The notes beneath the pieces are model-generated. The model searched no databases and was not told the DNA's origin. It saw only the letters and a program-made list of their open reading frames with translations. DNA of 30,224 nt from Proteobacteria bacterium UBA2383. Its GTDB lineage: Bacteria > Pseudomonadota > Gammaproteobacteria > Competibacterales > Competibacteraceae. Positions 25,144-30,224 of this stretch are shown here, in pieces. Numbering within the stretch: the stretch's first letter is position 1; every line of letters begins with the position of its first letter. The DNA is taken from the NCBI GenBank assembly GCA_002343485.1, contig DDST01000074.1, forward strand, positions 1-30,224, given 5' to 3'. The translations under genes and the position numbers were made by a program.

Positions 25144-26748
25144 ATGAAGCCATTCTCCAAGCTGCGATCCGTGATAGCCGTATCGGCGATCAGCGGACTC
25201 GTGCTGAGTTGCGCCACCACGCAAGAAGTCCCATTCGATGCGAACACCCAGGGAAACGAGCGGCCGAAGCGCACCAGGATGTCGGCTCAGACCGTCGACC
25301 TGGGACGCACTGCGAACACCCCGATCCATCGAGAGCAGTATGCCTCTTACCAGGAAAATGCGGTCAAACGCGCCGCCGAACAACCGATGTCAACCTTCAG
25401 TATTGATGTCGATACCGGCTCCTACGCCAATGTCCGACGCTTTCTCAATCAGGGCCGCTTACCTCCGCAAGATGCGGTGCGCGTTGAAGAATTCATCAAT
25501 TACTTCGATTACGACTACCCCCTGCCGGAGGGTCGCCAGCCACCCTTCCGGGTCAGCACGGAACTCGCGCCGACGCCATGGAATCCCAAAACCCTGCTGT
25601 TAGCCATCGGCATCAAGGGCTACGATCTGCCCAAGACCCAACTGCCGCCGGCCAATCTGGTGTTTCTGATCGATGTGTCCGGTTCGATGAACGCGCCCGA
25701 CAAAATGGGATTACTGAAATCGGCGCTGAAACTGCTGGTCCGGCAACTTGGCGCCAAGGACAAAGTGGCGATCGCGGTCTATGCCGGCGCAGCGGGCCTG
25801 GTGCTGGAACCGACGCCTGGCGATCAGAAAGCCAAAATTGAATCGGCATTGGAGCGATTAAGCGCCGGCGGCTCCACCAATGGAGGAGCAGGCATTCAAC
25901 TGGCTTACAACCTGGCGCGGGAAAGTTTTGTTGAAGAAGGCATCAATCGGGTGATTCTGGCCACCGACGGTGACTTCAATGTGGGCACGGTGAATTTCGA
26001 GGCGTTGAAGGATTTGGTGGAAACCCAACGCGAGAGCGGCGTAGCGCTGACCACCCTCGGTTTTGGAACCGGGAATTACAATGACCAGTTAATGGAACAA
26101 CTGGCCGATGCCGGCAATGGCAACTACGCCTACATCGACACCTTGCAGGAAGCCAACAAGGCGTTGGTTGAGCAGATGAGCGCCACCCTGTTGACCATCG
26201 CCAAGGATGTGAAAATCCAGATCGAGTTCAACCCGGCCCGGGTTGAGGAATACCGCTTGATGGGTTACGAAAACCGGGTGCTGCAACGGGAAGATTTCAA
26301 CAACGATGCCGTCGATGCCGGCGACATTGGCGCGGGGCATACCGTGACTGCTCTCTACGAAATTGCCTTGAAAGGCAGTGGCGGCGCATTGACCGAACCG
26401 CTGCGCTATGGTCAGTCGGCCACCAATGCGACGCTCCACGGCGATGAAATCGCCTTCTTGCGGCTGCGCTACAAGCAACCGGACGGCGCGGTCAGTCAAT
26501 TGCTGGAATGGCCGATCCAGCGTGATCAAGCAATCGGCCATTGGCGGGAGGCGAGTGAACAATTCCGCTTTGCGGCGGCGGTGGCCGGCTTCGGGCAGAA
26601 ACTGCGCGGTGGGCGTTATACCGGCAACTTCGGTTACGAAGAAGTGCTGACGCTGGCACGCGATGCGCGTGGCCCCGATCCTTTTGGTTATCGCGGCGAA
26701 TTCCTGACCCTGGTCCGGCTAGCGCGGTCGCTCAGTCTTGATCAGTAG
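25144..26748 (+). CDS. YfbK-like vWA-domain lipoprotein
   Basis: A 534-residue protein of the YfbK family of outer or periplasmic vWA lipoproteins. The signal ends in a lipobox LVLSC, with Cys23 as the lipidated residue. Residues about 75-165 form the family N-terminal domain (PMSTFSIDVDTGSYANVRRFLNQGRLP, then VEEFINYFDYDYP). The vWA domain follows with an intact MIDAS (LIDVSGSM, D177), GGSTNGGAG and ILATDGDFNVG. The C-terminal part from about 360 matches the region attached to YfbK-type vWA domains and ends with GYRGEFLTLVRLAR. Function in bacteria is poorly known. It stands alone, with its own AT-rich control region. Confidence 0.88.
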   Translation: MKPFSKLRSVIAVSAISGLVLSCATTQEVPFDANTQGNERPKRTRMSAQTVDLGRTANTPIHREQYASYQENAVKRAAEQPMSTFSIDVDTGSYANVRRFLNQGRLPPQDAVRVEEFINYFDYDYPLPEGRQPPFRVSTELAPTPWNPKTLLLAIGIKGYDLPKTQLPPANLVFLIDVSGSMNAPDKMGLLKSALKLLVRQLGAKDKVAIAVYAGAAGLVLEPTPGDQKAKIESALERLSAGGSTNGGAGIQLAYNLARESFVEEGINRVILATDGDFNVGTVNFEALKDLVETQRESGVALTTLGFGTGNYNDQLMEQLADAGNGNYAYIDTLQEANKALVEQMSATLLTIAKDVKIQIEFNPARVEEYRLMGYENRVLQREDFNNDAVDAGDIGAGHTVTALYEIALKGSGGALTEPLRYGQSATNATLHGDEIAFLRLRYKQPDGAVSQLLEWPIQRDQAIGHWREASEQFRFAAAVAGFGQKLRGGRYTGNFGYEEVLTLARDARGPDPFGYRGEFLTLVRLARSLSLDQ

Positions 26749-27167
26749 GCTCGGGTGCGGCATTCCTCACGGCGCCCCAAACTACCCATACCAGTCCAGT
26801 AAGCGCGGTAACGGCGGATCGAGTACGATTAATCCATGATCCTGGCATTCCCAACCGACCCTACCTAGGCTGTGGCGTTGTTTTACAGAGAAGATTGGAC
26901 TTCGTGGCATCGAGCCACACCCAGATCACCGATGGGCCAAGCGAAGGCCATACCCCCACTCCAGTTTACGAGCGCCAAATTGGATTCGTGAGTGCTATCC
27001 CGAAAATGGGGAACAAGCTCCTCGCCAGTGACCACAACACAGCTTATGCCTTCATTCTGCATGAAGTGGGCGTAGCGGGCGGGAATCCGCCGACAGCACA
27101 ACCCCTCGGTCGCGCGTGGATGAGTCAGTTATCCACCCACTCAAAACCATTGATCAGTGAGGACATC
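26749..27167. other. Gene-poor stretch after the vWA lipoprotein
   Basis: About 420 bases with no gene I can support. An open frame from a TTG at 26895 reaches 27257, but its upstream part has no recognisable family, no ribosome site and an unusual composition; a minus-strand frame (26883-27101) is equally featureless. It may be decayed coding sequence. Confidence 0.35.
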
Positions 27168-27257
27168 ATGGCCGTTCACATCGAATACTGGATGGCATTG
27201 GCAAGCACCGCCCTTAACGATTTGGTCATCATACCGCCAAGAGGACGGCCTGCATGA
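27168..27257 (+). CDS. Possible 29-residue ORF coupled to the next gene
   Basis: An ATG at 27168 preceded by GAGGACATC opens MAVHIEYWMALASTALNDL and ends at a TGA that overlaps the start of the following gene as ATGA. The good ribosome site and coupling make it a candidate for a short translated leader. No similarity is recognised, and it could simply be the end of a longer decayed frame. Confidence 0.3.
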   Translation: MAVHIEYWMALASTALNDLVIIPPRGRPA

Positions 27258-28057
27258 GATCGCGGTGGACGGGGTTTGTAGCGACGGTAGCGGCCTTCGC
27301 CCTCGTGGCGGCGGCAAGCGACGGGCAAGATGAACGGGCCCCACCGCCCGCCGTGCAAGCGGAGCGGCTCGGCGAGCGCCTCCTGATCACGGCCCAGCAT
27401 TTTGCCTGGGAGGAGGTCACTGCATTCGGCTTGATTCAAGTCCTCCAAGCAGATGCCACCTCGCTCGTTCAAGAGGATTTCGCCAGCCAACAGATCGCCC
27501 TGGAATCGTCTCCACACGGGTTTCGGTTCGCCATCAACCAAAACGACCCGGCGTTCGAACAGAGAGCGGCTGGCGCTCTATCGATCACCCTCGCCTCCGG
27601 GCAAACGTCTGCGGCGCTCATTACGGAATCGACCGGTTGGCGACGGGACACCCCCGAGTTCATGAAGGAGGTGGAGGCGCTCCGGCTTCGTTTTTGGGAT
27701 CCCAACCGCCACCTGAAAGACGAGACCCAGCGCTACCGGGAAGCGTATCTGTCCCAACTGGCGGCTTGTCATGCAGCGGGCCTGAACTATCACCTGGACG
27801 GCACGCTCACGTTCGAGGGCGCTCCCTGGGAAGACGTGCAGACCCTCACCTTGCACGATGTAAAGGGAACCGACCACACCTCGGACCTGCAAGCGGCCAT
27901 CACCCGGGGCTTGGCCTGGGTGAGCCCGACCGAGAACGGCTTTGTCCTGGAAATCCAGGACAGCACGCTCTTGGACCCGACCGCTCGGGAAGTCGTGCTC
28001 CGCATCAACTTCCAGGAAACCGTCACGGCACCAATCCGTTCTTCATCGTTGCCGTAG
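27254..28057 (+). CDS. Exported protein of unknown function
   Basis: A 267-residue protein with a signal peptide at 1-22 (RSRWTGFVATVAAFALVAA) and a mature part that alternates helices and strands. I do not recognise the family. Visible features are a strand pair ERLLITAQHFAWEEVTAFGLIQVLQ, a central charged helix around FMKEVEALRLRFWDPNRHLKDE, and a C-terminal beta region ending VVLRINFQE. An AAGAGGACG stretch before the ATG is a fair ribosome site. The gene stands between two gene-poor regions, and nothing nearby gives its role. Confidence 0.6.
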   Translation: MRSRWTGFVATVAAFALVAAASDGQDERAPPPAVQAERLGERLLITAQHFAWEEVTAFGLIQVLQADATSLVQEDFASQQIALESSPHGFRFAINQNDPAFEQRAAGALSITLASGQTSAALITESTGWRRDTPEFMKEVEALRLRFWDPNRHLKDETQRYREAYLSQLAACHAAGLNYHLDGTLTFEGAPWEDVQTLTLHDVKGTDHTSDLQAAITRGLAWVSPTENGFVLEIQDSTLLDPTAREVVLRINFQETVTAPIRSSSLP

Positions 28058-28420
28058 GGGGAAAACGAGCCGTCGGGTCGCCGGCCGCCATGGGCGACCG
28101 GGCCCTCTTTATTTAGATTGATGATCGCGAACCGGCACGGATTATCAGTGCGCAGTGACACGGATGACGAGGACGGAACAGGTGGCTTCGACGACCTCCT
28201 GGCGCTGACGGCGGCGCGTCCGTTGCTGCGAAGGCAGCGTTCAATTTGCAAGAAGATATTAGATGATGGTATAAAAATCGCTTTACCGCACCCTCCGCCC
28301 ATCGCACAGCACGACGATTCCCCCGGCTCCAGATTCGCCCGCTTTGCGCTGAAGCCGTCCCCTGGCCCCGGGAGGGCCGCCCACCGTGGCAACGTCTCGG
28401 CCTCCCAACCGGTCCGGTTC
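28058..28420. other. Intergenic region between convergent genes
   Basis: About 360 bases between the ends of two convergent genes, with no ORF of convincing composition. It includes an AT-rich patch near 28245-28280. A stem CCGGTTC (28414-28420) with GAACCGG (28436-28442) overlaps the stop codon of the minus-strand hydrolase; it has no clear U-tract, so terminator function is doubtful. Confidence 0.35.
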
Positions 28421-29227
28421 TCAGTCCAGGGACGGGAACCGGGCAGGATCGGCAAATTGTTGCACGGCCTCCAGATAGGGACGCCAACCCACGGCGAAGA
28501 TCGTGTTGTGATCCGCGCCGCGAATCTGCACCAGACGCTTGTCCCGCACCGGACTGGCGTCGTACAAGGCGCGCCCGTCGCTGAACGGAATCAAGTGATC
28601 GTGTTCGGCGTGGAGGATCAAGGTCGGTTTCGCAAACGTCCGGATCTTAGCGAGTTGACGGAAACCCTGAGTTTCAGCGAAGGCGTCCACCGGAACCCCG
28701 AGCCGCCGCAGCAGCGGTCCGGTGTGGGCGAAGGCGCTGTCCAGGATCAGGCCGGCGATGGCCTCGGGGCGGCGATACGCCAATTCCAGCGCGGGGGCGC
28801 TGCCCAGTGAGCGACCCAGGACGATCAGCGGCCCGGTTTGCCCTTGCTGACGCCGCCAAGCGGTGATGAAGTCGAGAATCACGAGGCTGTCGGTCAGCAT
28901 CGCGGTAGCAGTGGGCCGGCCGGTGGAGCGTCCATAGCCGCGATAATCGACGACCAGAAACTGGAGGCCGCGCTCGACATACACCGCGCCAAGATCGTCA
29001 TACTCCTCGGCCAACTCGCCATTCCCATGAAAGCACAGGAGCAGCGCCGCGTCCGCCCCGGCCGGATGCCAACGCGCGCCCAGCACGACCCCTTCGGCCA
29101 CCGGAATCCGCAGTTCCTGCGCCGGGGCGGGGACGGTTGACGCCCCACTCGGGCGGGGATGAAACAGCGCAGCGAGGCAAGCGGGCTGATCCAGCACCGC
29201 TGCGTCCAGGGAAATTGGATCCATCAT
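28421..29227 (-). CDS. Alpha/beta hydrolase
   Basis: A 268-residue protein of the alpha/beta-hydrolase fold, similar to the bem46/YfhR-like serine hydrolases. Visible are the oxyanion strand LLLCFHGNGE (67-71), the DYRGYGRSTG strand (94-103), nucleophile S140 in LGRSLGSA, the acid D210 in HAEHDHLIPF and H240 in GADHNTIF. There is no signal peptide, so it is cytoplasmic. The start at 29227 has a GGAGAG site eight bases upstream; the open frame extends to 29359 without family sequence, and an ATG at 29266 is a less likely choice. Substrate unknown. Confidence 0.85.
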   Translation of the reverse strand: MMDPISLDAAVLDQPACLAALFHPRPSGASTVPAPAQELRIPVAEGVVLGARWHPAGADAALLLCFHGNGELAEEYDDLGAVYVERGLQFLVVDYRGYGRSTGRPTATAMLTDSLVILDFITAWRRQQGQTGPLIVLGRSLGSAPALELAYRRPEAIAGLILDSAFAHTGPLLRRLGVPVDAFAETQGFRQLAKIRTFAKPTLILHAEHDHLIPFSDGRALYDASPVRDKRLVQIRGADHNTIFAVGWRPYLEAVQQFADPARFPSLD

Positions 29228-29511
29228 CGGCTTCTCTCCGCACGAGGAAGGTTGAAATCGGTCCATCCGTAGGGTACACCCTTTATTGAAGTCCTCCTCT
29301 TGACCCCTCGATTTTGGATCTTTTTTTCTCTTGGCGACCTGGGTATCCTGGCGGTTCATCCATTTTTTGCGTTAAATTGAACAGGAAAAGGGATGACCGG
29401 CATCGGGTCGATTGCCGGGTTCCGACGGCGGGCGCCATCGTGCGTCGGCGGGCGCTGACCTGGATGCGAGGGGTACGATTATCGAAGCCGACCTCGGAAG
29501 GAGAACAGGCG
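29228..29511. promoter_or_regulatory. Divergent intergenic region with likely promoters
   Basis: About 280 bases separate two divergent genes. T-rich stretches around 29310-29370 make it locally AT-rich compared with its neighbours. It should hold promoters for the hydrolase and for the small ORF at 29512, but no boxes are clear enough to name. Confidence 0.35.
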
Positions 29512-29649
29512 ATGCCCACCCCCGTTTTACGCGACGCCGCCGCGCGCGTCCCACGCGCCGCGAACGGCACACCTCCTGATGAGGCCTCGGGCGTGACCAA
29601 AACATTCATCGCCCGGCGGCGTTTTTCGATTCCCGAGGCCCCGCCATGA
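29512..29649 (+). CDS. Small 45-residue ORF coupled to the edge gene
   Basis: An ATG preceded by a strong GGAAGGAGA site opens a 45-residue basic frame (MPTPVLRDAAARVPRAANG...). Its stop forms an ATGA overlap with the next gene, so it is probably translated. No family recognised. It may be a real small protein or a leader that couples translation of the next gene. Confidence 0.45.
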   Translation: MPTPVLRDAAARVPRAANGTPPDEASGVTKTFIARRRFSIPEAPP

Positions 29650-30224
29650 CGTCCGACCGCATTCGCCAATGGCATCGCCTGTTCGGCATTACCCTGACCG
29701 ACGTGTTTCGCGCGACCCCGTGGCGGGTGGAACTGGAAAAGGAACTGGCGTTGCAAAGCCAACTGCTGGACGTGGTGATCATCGAGCAGGCCACCGGGGA
29801 ATCGGCGTTATCACCCCCCGGCTGGGAACTGCCCGAGGGCCTGGAGGGCTTGCGCGCCCATAACTTGCTGACCTACAAATCCCAGCACGAAGCGCTGGAC
29901 CCCTGGGCGCTGGACGAACTGATCGGGCATTACGTGAACTACCGGAAACTTCTGAGCCGGGGCGCGCCGTTGCCACCGGAAGCCGACTTCCAACTCTACG
30001 CGGTCGCCACCCGGTTTCCGCAGGGATTGGCGGCGCAGGTCCCGCTGATCCCCACCGCGTGGCCGGGCGTGTTCGACGTCCTCTGGGGCACGCATAAGGT
30101 GCGCTTGATCGTCCTCAGCGCTATTGACCGTCACCCGCGCAACGCCGCCTGGGAACTGTTCAGTGTCCAGCAGGATCGGATTCGGCATGGCGCGCAGCAT
30201 TATCCCTGGCGGCATACCGGCGCA
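29646..30224 (+). CDS. Hypothetical protein, truncated by the window edge
   Basis: The frame from the ATG at 29646 is open to the last base (193 codons, no stop) and so is partial at the 3' end. It starts MTSDRIRQWHRLFGITL, then LLDVVIIEQ, HNLLTYKSQHEALDPWALDELIGHYVNYRK, and later FDVLWGTHKVRLIVL and NAAWELFS. The LDVVI ... LTYKS pair could be the D and x-x-K of a PD-(D/E)XK nuclease-like fold of the Rpn/transposase-associated kind; this is a guess from motif spacing. It overlaps the small ORF by four bases. Confidence 0.7.
   Translation, partial: MTSDRIRQWHRLFGITLTDVFRATPWRVELEKELALQSQLLDVVIIEQATGESALSPPGWELPEGLEGLRAHNLLTYKSQHEALDPWALDELIGHYVNYRKLLSRGAPLPPEADFQLYAVATRFPQGLAAQVPLIPTAWPGVFDVLWGTHKVRLIVLSAIDRHPRNAAWELFSVQQDRIRHGAQHYPWRHTGA

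Noticed and set aside
26895..27257. 120-codon open frame starting at TTG
   Set aside because: Only its last 29 codons have a good ribosome site; the rest shows no family similarity and is not supported.
27790..28810. Overlapping open frames on both strands (27790-28455 minus, 28118-28810 plus)
   Set aside because: They overlap the exported protein or hydrolase antisense and have Arg/Pro/Ser-rich composition typical of GC-rich shadows.

Overview
The window looks like the chromosome of a GC-rich gammaproteobacterium. Codon use is G/C-rich with AT-rich control regions, many genes are coupled by ATGA overlaps, and the mobile element is of the IS1595 type. A Competibacter-like lineage is only a guess; no rRNA or housekeeping marker is present to fix the taxon.

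Positions 1-14374 hold a complete CRISPR-Cas locus. The window opens in what seems to be the leader-proximal repeat of an array lying to the left. An AT-rich leader follows, then cas2-cas1 on the minus strand. Divergently, a tight plus-strand operon runs cmr1, a Cmr6-like RAMP with a coiled-coil tail, a Cas10 (Csx11-like) with intact HD residues but a degenerate GGDD loop, cmr4, cmr5, a Cas5/Cmr3-position RAMP, and cas6. The degenerate polymerase/cyclase site plus separate Cmr-type subunits fits type III-C best. Directly coupled to cas6 (4-base overlap) are three more genes: a sigma-factor-like protein, a multi-domain protein of unknown function, and a CHAT caspase-like protease with helical (TPR-like) repeats. 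There is no CARF or SAVED sensor. This resembles, in a different subtype and with a different architecture, the protease / anti-sigma / sigma logic of type III-E Craspase and of the III-B SAVED-CHAT/PCaspase cascade. The suggestion is that an RNA-guided III-C complex without cyclic-oligoadenylate signalling switches on a protease that frees a sigma factor. This is the most interesting content of the window. A small convergent PemK-like-looking gene (14360-14779) closes the region.

Positions 14780-15270 are mostly non-coding and contain a solo copy of an IS-end-like sequence. Positions 15271-23759 hold a cell-envelope / cytoskeleton cassette: a 58-residue membrane peptide, an exported GHH/HNH-nuclease-like protein, a large membrane-anchored vWA protein with an FHA-like tail, a tubulin/FtsZ-like GTPase-type protein, a coupled 675-residue partner, and an exported vWA protein. 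It resembles the FtsZ-like/vWA sets that comparative genomics has linked to membrane remodelling, with the tubulin-like protein apparently split into two genes.

An IS1595-family element with two frameshifts (23764-24827) follows, abutting a fragment of what looks like an IS5-type transposase. Then come an AT-rich control region with a perfect 17-base palindrome, a YfbK-like vWA lipoprotein, an exported protein of unknown function, a minus-strand alpha/beta hydrolase, and a small ORF coupled to a gene running off the right edge.
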